DNA of 27,664 nt from contig DASRXL010000142.1 of NCBI GenBank assembly GCA_035654175.1, forward strand, positions 1 through 27,664. Direction: 5' to 3'. The position numbers and the translations under genes are program-made. This document shows, piece by piece, positions 5,422 to 12,805 of the stretch. Below the pieces are notes generated by a model. That model was not told where the DNA came from, ran no database searches, and worked only from the letters and a program-made list of their open reading frames with translations. Numbering within the stretch: position 1 is the stretch's first letter; every line of letters starts with the position of its first letter. Source of the DNA: PNC22 sp035654175. GTDB lineage: Bacteria > Planctomycetota > Phycisphaerae > Phycisphaerales > UBA1924.

Positions 5422-7890
5422 TCAGGCGGCCTTCCCGCCGGCTCGCGGGCTCTCCGCGTGCGCTTCGATGATCTTCTGGATCGGATCGACCCACCTCGCC
5501 TCCTCGAGCAGGTGATCGATGCGCTCCGGGTTCTCGAACGCCTGCTTGGTCTTCACCATGCGACGCCAGATCCCTGTCCAGACGAGGAACGCGACCGTCG
5601 CCGCGGCGCCAAGCCCGATCGCAGCCCGCATCGGCCGCTCATCCAGCACCGGCTCGTTCCCGGGCCGCGCTCTCTCCGAGACGACGGTCTGGGCCGTGTC
5701 GCTGCGGCGCTGACGCAGGGCGTTGGCCTCGACCTCGACCGTCGTGGAGTAGACGTCGAGCATCCGGGCCGTGGCCTCCTTGCCCACGCCGCGCAGCTCG
5801 AGCACGAGCTTTCCCGGCTCGGGTGTGGACCACGAGAGATCGCGGTCGAGCTTCGCCTTGACCGACGCAGGGGCGCCGAGCTCCTCGAACCCGCGCTGGC
5901 CCATGCGCTCGGCTACCCGGCCGAGGAGTTGCGGATCGCCGAGCAACTGCTGATGGAATTCCTGCCAGGCCTCGGGCTCTCCGGACGCCGGCGTGACCCC
6001 CCGGAAGTCCGCCGCGAGCACGGCGGTCGCGGCGTACGTCGCTGGGAAGAAGTGGTTCACGACCGTCCACGACCCGGCGGCGAGCACCGTGAGAAGCCCG
6101 GCCCCGAAGAACACCACGGCGGCGCTGCTGGACCGGGCGCGCTCGCCGATTACCTTGCGGTGCGTCCGCTCGACCACCTCGCGGGCCTCGGCCAGCTCGC
6201 GCCGGCGTGCGAGCAGCTCGTCGCAGAGCTTCACCCGGTCGGCGAGCAGCGCCGAGGCCCTCTCGGACTGCGCCTGCCGATCACGCAGCGCGCGGCGGTA
6301 GCGGGCCAGACGACGCTTGCGCAGGGCGAGCCGGGCGGCCGCTTCGGGGGACGCAGCGCCCCGGCCGCGCCCCTTCGGATGGGCCTGTGCCGACGCAAGG
6401 GCGGCCTTCGTCCGGGCCAGCTCGTCGCGCACGCGTCCGAGCTCGGCGCCGTCTCCCCCGGCCGCCGCGGCGATGATCTCATCGCGCTCCGCGATCCCCG
6501 CCTGCAGCTCGAGCAGCCGCTCCGCCGCGAGGTCGAGCTTCCCGCGCATGGATTCGATATCGAGCTTCTCGGCCCCGAGCTGCGCCGAGGCCTCGCGCGC
6601 CTGAGCGGCGAACCTGTCGCGCTCCGCCGTCACCTCGTCGAACCGCGTGCGCAGCGATTCGAGCTCTTCGCGGAGCGACGCGTCCGTATCGCCGGTCCGC
6701 CGCAGCGCCTCCAGCTGCTCGTTCGCAGCGCCCAGCCTGGACTCAAGATCGCTCCGGATCGATTCGAGCGCGGCAAGGCGCTCCGCGATCACGCCCTCCG
6801 CACCCGCCTTCACGTCCGCCGCCGCGGCCAGCGCGGCGCGGCACTCGTTCTCCAGTCTCGCGTTCTCGGCGCGGACCCGCTCCAGCTCGGCCGAGAGCTC
6901 CCCCACCCTCGCCGCGGCGCTCTCCTGCCCGCACGCATGAGATTCCAGGCTGGCTCGCGCGGCCGTCAGCGACGCCTCGAGCTCTTCGATCCGCCTCGAT
7001 TGCTCGGAGATCTTGGCGCCCAGGATCTCCGCGTTCCCCGCGGATTCGGCCGCCTCCGCTGCCCTCGCCGCCCCCTCACGAGTCGCCGCGTCCAGCGCCT
7101 CGCGGAGCCGATCTAGCTCGCTCCCGAGCGCCTGCACGCGGGATTCGTGCTCGGATGCGAGCGCCGCGCTCCGCTCGGCCGTCGCCGCGGCCTGATCGCG
7201 CAGCGCCGCCGTCTCGCCGTCAAGAGTCGCCACCCGGGCGCGCAGGGCCTCGATCTCCGCGGCGGCGGCCTGCGCCTCGCCCCGCCATCGCTCCGACTCG
7301 CTCCCGGCGCCCGCGGCCTCGCTCTGCAGCCGCTCGACCTGCTGGCGGGATGCTTCCAACTGTGCCCCGAGGTCGCGAGCCGTCTCTTGGAGACGGATCA
7401 GCTCGGCCCGGTCCGCCTCGGCCTGCGCGAGCGCGTGCTCGAGCCGCCCCTTCTGCTCTCCGGACTGCGCGAGCTCGGACTGGAGCGCCGCCATGCGCGC
7501 CTCCAGATCCGCGCATGCCGCGAGCGCCCCGTCGCGCTCGAGCCCCAAGCGGTCAAGCTCCGTGCGCCCAGCGGTCTGCGCGATCGCAAGCTCGGATTCG
7601 AGAGCCTGGACGCGAGCATGCGCGTCAGCGAGCGCCGAGGCGGCGGCATCGCGTGCGGCGGTAATCGCCCGCTCCCGCTCATCCCGCTGCGCGAGCTCGG
7701 CCTTGTACCGTGCCTCGGACTCCGCACGCTCCGCGCGGGCCTGCTTGAGACGGGCGAGCGTCTGCTCGACCTCCGCGAGGGCGCGCATCACCGCGTCGTT
7801 GCCGGGCTTGCCCCGCGCCGGAGAGGCCCGCGCGGGGGACGCCGGCTGCTCTTCGCGAGCTTCCCGAGTTTCTTCCCCTCCAGCCGCCAT
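5422..7890 (-). CDS. Large cytoplasmic coiled-coil protein with a Wzz-like periplasmic domain
   Basis: The 822-residue product has an unusual layout. After a low-complexity N-terminus (1-32), residues about 35-490 are almost continuous heptad-type coiled coil rich in Ala, Glu, Arg and Leu. A basic stretch (about 500-586) leads to a transmembrane helix at 590-612, a periplasmic segment of about 140 residues, a second transmembrane helix at 755-775 and a 47-residue cytoplasmic tail. The periplasmic part opens with YAATAVLAADF, contains LLGDPQLLGRVAERM and PGKLVLELRG, and ends with a helix, all in the order seen in polysaccharide co-polymerases (Wzz/GumC). I infer a scaffold or chain-length role linked to surface glycan. 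It has no ATPase domain. ATG 7890 is supported by GGAGG five bases upstream. It is a single gene facing the sigma/anti-sigma pair. Confidence 0.75.
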   Translation of the reverse strand: MAAGGEETREAREEQPASPARASPARGKPGNDAVMRALAEVEQTLARLKQARAERAESEARYKAELAQRDERERAITAARDAAASALADAHARVQALESELAIAQTAGRTELDRLGLERDGALAACADLEARMAALQSELAQSGEQKGRLEHALAQAEADRAELIRLQETARDLGAQLEASRQQVERLQSEAAGAGSESERWRGEAQAAAAEIEALRARVATLDGETAALRDQAAATAERSAALASEHESRVQALGSELDRLREALDAATREGAARAAEAAESAGNAEILGAKISEQSRRIEELEASLTAARASLESHACGQESAAARVGELSAELERVRAENARLENECRAALAAAADVKAGAEGVIAERLAALESIRSDLESRLGAANEQLEALRRTGDTDASLREELESLRTRFDEVTAERDRFAAQAREASAQLGAEKLDIESMRGKLDLAAERLLELQAGIAERDEIIAAAAGGDGAELGRVRDELARTKAALASAQAHPKGRGRGAASPEAAARLALRKRRLARYRRALRDRQAQSERASALLADRVKLCDELLARRRELAEAREVVERTHRKVIGERARSSSAAVVFFGAGLLTVLAAGSWTVVNHFFPATYAATAVLAADFRGVTPASGEPEAWQEFHQQLLGDPQLLGRVAERMGQRGFEELGAPASVKAKLDRDLSWSTPEPGKLVLELRGVGKEATARMLDVYSTTVEVEANALRQRRSDTAQTVVSERARPGNEPVLDERPMRAAIGLGAAATVAFLVWTGIWRRMVKTKQAFENPERIDHLLEEARWVDPIQKIIEAHAESPRAGGKAA

Positions 7891-8088
7891 CGCGCCTCCG
7901 GAGCAACAGCAATCGCCCGCATACGGGTGGCGAGGCTGCTCCCGCGACTATCGACGGGCGGGGCGTGCCACTCAACGCGCCGTCCGGGAACTGGACCGCA
8001 ATTCCGATGCGCGCGGAAATACCTGATCGTTGAAGGCGATAGACTCCAGCACCCGGATTCCCCCCAGGAACCCTTCCGGAGCAGTGAA

Positions 8089-8520
8089 ATGCCCTTCGCC
8101 AGCGTGCCGTGCCTCGTGAAGCCCCTTCTCGCCATCGCCGGCGTTACTGCCGTCGCCATGGGCGGATACAACCTCGTCGCCACGGGCTGCCCCCTGGGCC
8201 GGTGCGACTCCGCACTGTCCCACGGCGCGATCCCGGTCGCCGCCCCCGGGTCCGAGAACTCCGGGTGCGGCACGGGCGGATGCTCGGACGAGTGGCCCGC
8301 GCCCGACACCCTGCTCCTCACCGGCGCCGCGCCGGCCGAGAGCGGGCTCGCGCCCGCCGAGTGCGCCGGCGCGTGCCCCCTCGCCGCGCCCCACGGCGCG
8401 GAGATCGATGCCGTCCAGCGCGACGAGCGCTGCGAGACCACGTGCCCGCACGCGACGCCCCCGAGCCACATCGCCGAAGGGCAGGGCGCATCCCGGCGCT
8501 CCGGGCCCGACGAGGGATAA
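8089..8520 (+). CDS. Small membrane-anchored protein with paired cysteines, unknown function
   Basis: The 143-residue product starts at ATG 8089 behind GGAG (8078-8081). Residues about 8-26 are a hydrophobic signal/anchor segment (VKPLLAIAGVTAVAMGGYNL). The exported part has nine cysteines, eight of them in four short pairs: CPLGRC, CGTGGC, CAGAC and CETTC, with Ala/Pro-rich linkers and a His near the last pair. Such pairs could bind metal or form disulfides; no family is recognised. A TAGACT -10-like hexamer lies at 8040-8045 in the 198-base gap that separates it from the divergent coiled-coil gene. A strong terminator follows, so it is probably monocistronic. It may be related to small Cys-rich planctomycete exported proteins, but that is inference. 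Confidence 0.7.
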   Translation: MPFASVPCLVKPLLAIAGVTAVAMGGYNLVATGCPLGRCDSALSHGAIPVAAPGSENSGCGTGGCSDEWPAPDTLLLTGAAPAESGLAPAECAGACPLAAPHGAEIDAVQRDERCETTCPHATPPSHIAEGQGASRRSGPDEG

Positions 8521-8549
8521 GCCCGGCGCCACCCACGTTCCTCTCAGGG

Positions 8550-8580
8550 AGCCCCGCACCCGGTGCGGGGCTTCTTGTCT
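8550..8580 (+). terminator. Rho-independent terminator after the Cys-paired protein
   Basis: AGCCCCGCAC (8550-8559) pairs with GTGCGGGGCT (8563-8572) over a 3-base loop and is followed by TCTTGTCT. It lies 30 bases after the stop codon. Confidence 0.8.
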
Positions 8581-8599
8581 GGAGAGATCACGGGCGCGG

Positions 8600-8605
8600 T
8601 ACCCT
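8600..8605 (+). promoter_or_regulatory. -10-like TACCCT directly before the EVE-domain start
   Basis: GGTACCCT ends 6 bases before ATG 8612, with no Shine-Dalgarno sequence between. This fits a leaderless transcript starting at or near the ATG, just after the preceding terminator. Confidence 0.45.
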
Positions 8606-8611
8606 CGTGCC

Positions 8612-9040
8612 ATGGCCACCTTTCTCTTCAAGACCGAGCCCGACGAGTACGGCTGGGACGACCTCGTCCGCGAGAAGCGCGCCGTGTGGACGGGCGTGAC
8701 GAGCCCCGCGGCTCAGAAGCACCTGCGCGCCGTGCGCAAGGGCGACGAGATCCTGCTCTACCACACGGGGGATCAGCGGCGGATCGTCGGCCTCGCGCGG
8801 GCCGTCAAAGGTGCGTACGCGGATCCGCAGAACCCCGCGCTCACCGCCTCCGGCGAGTCGAAGGCTACGCTCGTGGACATCGCACCCGTGCGCGCGGCGG
8901 CGAAGACCGACGCGACGCTCGCGGCCATCAAGGCGGACGCCAGGTTCGCCGAGTTCGCGCTCGTCAGGCAGGGCCGGCTGAGCGTAATGCCCGTGCCCGC
9001 GGCGCTGGACAAGCGGCTGCGCGAGCTGGCGGGGCTCTGA
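8612..9040 (+). CDS. EVE-domain protein (DUF55 family)
   Basis: The 142-residue product is a single EVE domain. It opens with FLFKTEPDEYGWDDL, the family hallmark, then has W-T-G-V in place of the usual W-x-G-V/IRN motif, KGDEILLYHTGDQRRIVGLARAVKGAY, and an ALVRQGRLSVMPV segment where relatives have xxRISRLSVMPV. EVE domains belong to the PUA-like superfamily and are believed to recognise modified bases in RNA or DNA. The protein is the usual length for a stand-alone bacterial member. Neighbours give no functional link. The ATG was chosen because the domain begins at once after it; the upstream frame is the tail of the terminator region. Confidence 0.92.
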   Translation: MATFLFKTEPDEYGWDDLVREKRAVWTGVTSPAAQKHLRAVRKGDEILLYHTGDQRRIVGLARAVKGAYADPQNPALTASGESKATLVDIAPVRAAAKTDATLAAIKADARFAEFALVRQGRLSVMPVPAALDKRLRELAGL

Positions 9041-9044
9041 GCCG

Positions 9045-9713
9045 TCAGGGACGCTTGCGGGCGCGGAACGCCTTGTCCGCGGCCTCGGCGTCGCCGAACT
9101 CCGGCACCGCGCAGTCGTCGTTGAAGTAGTGCAGGATCCAATCGAGCCGACCGGTCTCGAAAAGCCCGGTGAACATCTCCACCGCCTCGGGCGCGTACCG
9201 CGTGCCCGCGCCCGACTTGATCTCCACGATCGCCCGCCTCGCCGCGTCTTCGCCCACCTCGTGCCGGTAGGGTCGCACGCTCGTCATCGCGTCGAACGCG
9301 TCGATCACCGCGAAGTACCTCGCCGCGAACGGGATCTCCTCCCCCGCGTAGCCGTAGGGATAGCCCCGCCCGTCCCACCGCTCGTGGTGGTAGCGGATGA
9401 GATCAAGCACCAGCGGATCCTCGACGTCGAGCGTCACCATGCGCGCAAAGCCGGTCACCGGGTGCTGCTTGATCACCTCGAACTCGGACGGGCTGAGGCG
9501 CGCGGGCTTCGCGAGGATCTCGCGCGGGATGTCGAGCTTCCCCACGTCGTGCAGGGCCGCCGCGTGCGTCAGCTCCCGCATCCGCTCCCTGCCGATCCCC
9601 GCGGCCTCGCCCATCGCGCGGGAATAGAGCACCACCCGCCAGGTGTGCGCGGCGGTGGACATGTCCTTGCCCTCGATCGCCCGCACGAGCTGCTCAACCC
9701 TGGACTGGTCCAC
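9045..9713 (-). CDS. HD-GYP domain protein, probable cyclic-di-GMP phosphodiesterase
   Basis: With GTG 9713 as start the product has 222 residues, nearly all of it one HD-GYP domain. Metal and catalytic residues are visible: His23 (AHTWR), the HD pair His55-Asp56 in ALHDVGKLDIP, His84 (QHPVTG), His109-His110 in RYHHERWDG, the GYP signature at 117-119, and AFDAMTSVRPYR. The family hydrolyses cyclic di-GMP to pGpG or GMP. No receiver, PAS or other sensory domain is attached, so input must come through another protein or through expression. The GTG is supported by GGAG a few bases upstream; the frame is open further, but those residues look like non-coding sequence between divergent genes. A TACGCT -10-like hexamer lies at 9735-9730. 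Confidence 0.88.
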   Translation of the reverse strand: MDQSRVEQLVRAIEGKDMSTAAHTWRVVLYSRAMGEAAGIGRERMRELTHAAALHDVGKLDIPREILAKPARLSPSEFEVIKQHPVTGFARMVTLDVEDPLVLDLIRYHHERWDGRGYPYGYAGEEIPFAARYFAVIDAFDAMTSVRPYRHEVGEDAARRAIVEIKSGAGTRYAPEAVEMFTGLFETGRLDWILHYFNDDCAVPEFGDAEAADKAFRARKRP

Positions 9714-9838
9714 ACGTCGCTCCGGTCGGAGCGTAGCACCCCGGTTGGGCCCCGTGCTCGCCGCCGCCACGCCGCCGGCGCCGCCGCGCCCGATAACCCG
9801 CGGATTTGCGGTAGACTCGCGCGCGAGGAGGACGCCGC
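9714..9838. promoter_or_regulatory. Divergent promoter region of HD-GYP and cupin genes
   Basis: This 125-base gap holds a TACGCT hexamer on the minus strand (9735-9730) ahead of the HD-GYP gene and TAGACT on the plus strand (9812-9817) ahead of the cupin gene. The inverted repeat CGCTCC-GGTC-GGAGCG (9718-9733) overlaps the HD-GYP ribosome-binding site. -35 elements are not obvious. Confidence 0.35.
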
Positions 9839-10195
9839 ATGCCCAACGCAATCCTGCTGACGCTCGACCAGCTCCCGCAGGATCATCCGATGCCCCTGAT
9901 CGCGCGCCGGCGCGTGATCGGCGATCGCATGATGATCTCCGAGGTCGTGCTCTCCCCCGGGTTCGAGGTGCCGGTGCACGCGCACGAGAATGAGCAGCTC
10001 GTGGTCATGCTGCGCGGCCACGCGGAGTTCGACCTCGTCGAGGAGGGGGTCACGCGCACGATCGACGTTCGCACCGGGCAGGTGCTGGTGCTCCCCGCGG
10101 GCACCCCGCACGGCTGCCGGGCCGTGGACGAGTGCCTGATCCTCGACCTCTTCAGCCCCGTCTCCGAGGCGACCGGCGTGGACCGGCGGGCGTAG
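9839..10195 (+). CDS. Small single-domain cupin protein
   Basis: The 118-residue product is one cupin barrel. Motif 1 is complete: Gly, five residues, then HAHENE and six residues to Gly (G-x5-H-x-H-x2-E-x6-G). Motif 2 is present as GQVLVLPAGTPHG. The two His and Glu of motif 1 with the His of motif 2 form the usual metal site. Substrate and reaction cannot be told from sequence; small cupins of this type include isomerases, dioxygenases and ligand-binding sensors. The start is well supported by GAGGAGG just upstream. It is transcribed divergently from the HD-GYP gene and converges on the RsbU-like phosphatase gene, which ends 8 bases away. Confidence 0.88.
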   Translation: MPNAILLTLDQLPQDHPMPLIARRRVIGDRMMISEVVLSPGFEVPVHAHENEQLVVMLRGHAEFDLVEEGVTRTIDVRTGQVLVLPAGTPHGCRAVDECLILDLFSPVSEATGVDRRA

Positions 10196-10203
10196 GCGCG
10201 GCA

Positions 10204-11313
10204 TCAGGCGGCGCGGATCAGCAGGAGAGTCTGATCATCTCCGACGGGCCCGACGCGCCGCACCTGCGCGACGAGCGCGTCGAGCAGCTCGCCGACCGGT
10301 CGGTCGGCGAGTTCGCGCAGCAATCGCTCGAAGCCCCCCAGGCCGAGCTGGCGCCCATCAGGGCCGGCCACCTCGATGAGCCCGTCGGTGAGGACGACCA
10401 GCAGGTCGCCCGCGGCGCAATGGACGGTCCTGGTCGGGAAGTCGATGCCCGGCGCGACGCCCAGCGGCAGCGATTCATTCTCCAGCCGCACGATGCCCCC
10501 CGTCGCCGCGCGCCAGTGCAGCACGGGCAGGTGGCCGGCGAGCGCATACGACACCAGCCCGCCGGGCTCGGCGCGGAGGGCGGCGAAGGTGACGAACATG
10601 CCCGGATCCGTGAGCTCTGTCAGCACCGAGTTCACCTCGCCGAGGACGCGCGACAGATCCGCCCCCGCTCGGCGCGCGGTGTGGATCGCGGCCTTGGTCA
10701 TGGCCATGACCACGCCCGACCTCACCCCGTGGCCGGAGACGTCGCCCAGGAACAGCTCCACCCTGTCGCCGTCGCGCACCAGGTCCACGAGGTCGCCGCC
10801 CACCTCCGCGCTCGGGATGGAGCGCCCCGCCACCTCGTAGCCCTGCGAGACGAGGGAAACGGGCGGCACGAGACGGGAATGGATCTGCTGCGCCAGCGCG
10901 AGCTCCGTGCGCTCTCGGATGCTGCGCTTGCCCTCGGTGTTGATGAAGAGCACGAACAGTGTGTAGCCGGCCACGATGCACAGGATCGCCGCGCCCCCCA
11001 CCCACGCGAAGCCCTGCGGACGCACCCAGAGCCACGCCGGGGCGAGCCCGACATACCCCAGGATCGTCAGCCCCTGCACCCCAAGGGCGCCGACGAGGAA
11101 CCACAAGCTGCGGGTGAATGCCAGGGCCCAGAACATGCCGATGAGCCCGGCCGCCACGAGGGCGGCGAGCACTGCGGAGACGGCGGGATCGCTCAGCCGC
11201 GCCGGCAGCACCATGCTCGGCGCGAAGATGCAGAACACGCCGCCGAAGAACAGGACGCGCCCCCTGGGGGGGATGGTGGACCAGAAGAAATCGCGATCGC
11301 GCTTTTTCGCCAC
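10204..11313 (-). CDS. Membrane-bound RsbU/SpoIIE-type PP2C serine phosphatase
   Basis: The 369-residue product has about four N-terminal transmembrane helices (roughly 20-40, 45-65, 68-88, 103-125), a short linker helix and a PPM/SpoIIE phosphatase domain (about 145-369). Metal-binding aspartates are visible in EVGGDLVDLV, LGDVSGHGVRSGVV, VVLTDGLIEV and VGDDQTLLL; the family motifs MFVTFAAL and YALAGHLPVL are also present. Such enzymes dephosphorylate serine on STAS-domain anti-anti-sigma factors and so switch on sigma factors. No STAS or HATPase partner is near, and the ECF pair at 4-5 kb is of a different, RskA-controlled type. The likely start is GTG 11313, without Shine-Dalgarno but with TACATT 6 bases upstream. 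Confidence 0.9.
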   Translation of the reverse strand: MAKKRDRDFFWSTIPPRGRVLFFGGVFCIFAPSMVLPARLSDPAVSAVLAALVAAGLIGMFWALAFTRSLWFLVGALGVQGLTILGYVGLAPAWLWVRPQGFAWVGGAAILCIVAGYTLFVLFINTEGKRSIRERTELALAQQIHSRLVPPVSLVSQGYEVAGRSIPSAEVGGDLVDLVRDGDRVELFLGDVSGHGVRSGVVMAMTKAAIHTARRAGADLSRVLGEVNSVLTELTDPGMFVTFAALRAEPGGLVSYALAGHLPVLHWRAATGGIVRLENESLPLGVAPGIDFPTRTVHCAAGDLLVVLTDGLIEVAGPDGRQLGLGGFERLLRELADRPVGELLDALVAQVRRVGPVGDDQTLLLIRAA

Positions 11314-11319
11314 CGGCGC

Positions 11320-11325
11320 AATGTA
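11320..11325 (-). promoter_or_regulatory. -10-like TACATT directly before the phosphatase start
   Basis: The minus strand reads GGTACATTGCGCCG and then GTG. TACATT lies 6 bases from the start codon and no Shine-Dalgarno sequence is present, as expected for a leaderless mRNA. Confidence 0.45.
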
Positions 11326-11349
11326 CCAGCGCGCCGCGCGGGCCGCGCC

Positions 11350-12504
11350 TCAGCCCCGCTGCCGGGCCCGCTCAGCCTCGATCGTGCTCAGCACGTCGGC
11401 CTGGTGGTCGGCGTGGTAGCTCGAGCGCACGAGCGGCCCGCTCTCCACCACCTTGAAGCCCCGCCGGCGCCCCTCCTGCTTGAAGCGGGCGAACTGCTCG
11501 GGCGTGACCCAACGGTCGATGGGCAGGTGATTTCGGGTGGGCTGGAGGTACTGCCCGATCGTGAGGATGTCGCAGGAATCCGGCGCCGGAGCCGACGCAG
11601 GGCCCGGCGCGGGAGCCGGTCCGGTGGGCGCCGCGGCCCCGTCGGCCCTTCCCCGCGGCGCATCGTCGCTCCGATTCCCCGTCCTCGTCCGCTCCTGCAC
11701 CTCATCCATCAGCTCGAGCACCTCGTCGTCACGCTCGCCGATGCCGACCATGATGCCCGTCTTCGCGATCATGCCCTGCTCCTTCACGCGCCGGAGCAGC
11801 TCGATCGAGCGGTCGAGTTTCGCGGAGGGCCGCACGGCCGGATACATCCGGCGCACGCACTCGATGTTGTGGTTGATGATGTGCGGGCGCGCGTCGATCA
11901 CCATCTGGAGCGCGCCCCAATTGCCCTCGAAGTCCGGGATCAGCACCTCGATGGACATCGCGGGGCAGGCGTCCTTGGCGCGGATGATCGTCTCCGCCCA
12001 GATCGAGGCGCCGCCGTCGGGCAGCTCGTCCCGATTGACGCTGGTGATCACGATGTGCTTGAGGCCCGCGCCCACGTGCATGAGCCGCAGGCTCTCAGCC
12101 ACGCGCCGGGGCTCGTCCTTGTCGAGCATCGGCGGCCGGCCGGTCTTCACGTTACAGAAGCCGCAGGCCCGGGTGCAGGTATCCCCCAGGATCATGATGG
12201 TCGCAACCCCACGGGCCCAGCATTCCCCCATGTTCGGGCACGCGGCCTCCTCACACACGGTGAAGAGGCGGTGCTCGTCCATGATCGCCTTGGTTCGCTG
12301 ATAGCCGGGGCCCCCCGGCACCTTGGCCCGCAGCCAGGGCGGCTTGCGCTTCACCGCCAGCGTGTGCGGCTCGGCGGTCCCGTTGTTGAGCACCATCCCC
12401 GTCAGGCTCAGCAGCGGCCGGTCCACGCGCTTCATCGGATCGCCGCCGGGCGGCTTGGGGTGGCGTGGGGGAAGTGCGTCGCTCGTGGGGCCTGCGCCGG
12501 GCAT
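11350..12504 (-). CDS. lipA: Lipoyl synthase with an Ala/Pro-rich insertion
   Basis: LipA inserts two sulfurs into protein-bound octanoate to make lipoate for 2-oxoacid dehydrogenases and the glycine cleavage system. The 384-residue product carries both iron-sulfur sites: auxiliary-cluster cysteines 84, 89 and 95 (CEEAACPNMGEC) and the radical-SAM CxxxCxxC at 110-117 (CTRACGFC). Also present are TSVNRDELPDGG, IIRHxP-like NHNIECVRRMYPAVRP, TKTGIMVGIGE-like KTGIMVGIGERDDEV, ILTIGQYLQPTRNHLPI and the C-terminal RSSYHA with the cluster-ligand Ser. Between EVQE and CDILTIGQYL, where relatives have about three residues, lie 39 residues rich in Ala, Pro and Gly. The start at 12504 is chosen because TAGAGT lies 7 bases upstream as in the cyclophilin gene; ATG 12435 is the alternative and gives a more typical N-terminus. 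Confidence 0.93.
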   Translation of the reverse strand: MPGAGPTSDALPPRHPKPPGGDPMKRVDRPLLSLTGMVLNNGTAEPHTLAVKRKPPWLRAKVPGGPGYQRTKAIMDEHRLFTVCEEAACPNMGECWARGVATIMILGDTCTRACGFCNVKTGRPPMLDKDEPRRVAESLRLMHVGAGLKHIVITSVNRDELPDGGASIWAETIIRAKDACPAMSIEVLIPDFEGNWGALQMVIDARPHIINHNIECVRRMYPAVRPSAKLDRSIELLRRVKEQGMIAKTGIMVGIGERDDEVLELMDEVQERTRTGNRSDDAPRGRADGAAAPTGPAPAPGPASAPAPDSCDILTIGQYLQPTRNHLPIDRWVTPEQFARFKQEGRRRGFKVVESGPLVRSSYHADHQADVLSTIEAERARQRG

Positions 12505-12511
12505 GGGGCGG

Positions 12512-12517
12512 ACTCTA
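12512..12517 (-). promoter_or_regulatory. -10-like TAGAGT directly before the lipA start
   Basis: The minus strand reads CTAGAGTCCGCCCC and then ATG 12504, sharing ten bases (CTAGAGTCCG) with the sequence before the cyclophilin gene. The gap to the start is 7 bases, with no Shine-Dalgarno sequence. Confidence 0.45.
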
Positions 12518-12675
12518 GGAGGGGGTCGCCCCGATCGGCCCTGGGGCACGGGCACAGCGCTGGAACGATTCCCGCCAGGAAAGTGCCCGACCGGGTTCAA
12601 CGCCACGGCACTCCCGGTCGATCCAACCAGCGCGAGCGGCGCCCGACCGCCCGGATCACGCCCCCGCTCCCCAGA

Positions 12676-12703
12676 TTGACACCGGGCGGGGTTCTGCTAG
12701 CGT
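12676..12703 (+). promoter_or_regulatory. Sigma70-like promoter of the exosortase/export operon
   Basis: A perfect TTGACA (12676-12681) is followed after 16 bases by TAGCGT (12698-12703), preceded by TG one base away (TGCTAGCGT, extended -10). It is the best promoter match in the window and lies about 100 bases ahead of the first gene of the codirectional cluster. The rest of the 12518-12805 gap between lipA and this gene shows no convincing coding sequence. Confidence 0.65.
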
Positions 12704-12805
12704 TGCAAGCTCGAACCGAACGGCCCCAGTGGGCGTTCTTGCAGAGCGATGAGGAGAGACTGGAGCCCTCGGCTCCGGGCCGTCCGCCGGGTAAGGAGTC
12801 CAGCC

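Noticed and set aside
5410..7116. A plus-strand open frame of 568 codons opposite the coiled-coil gene
   Set aside because: It lacks recognisable domains and mirrors the repetitive heptad coding on the other strand.
9718..9733. Hairpin over the HD-GYP ribosome-binding site as a possible riboswitch or thermosensor
   Set aside because: If the TACGCT element is the -10, transcription would start inside the hairpin, so it could not form in the mRNA; there is no conserved aptamer.
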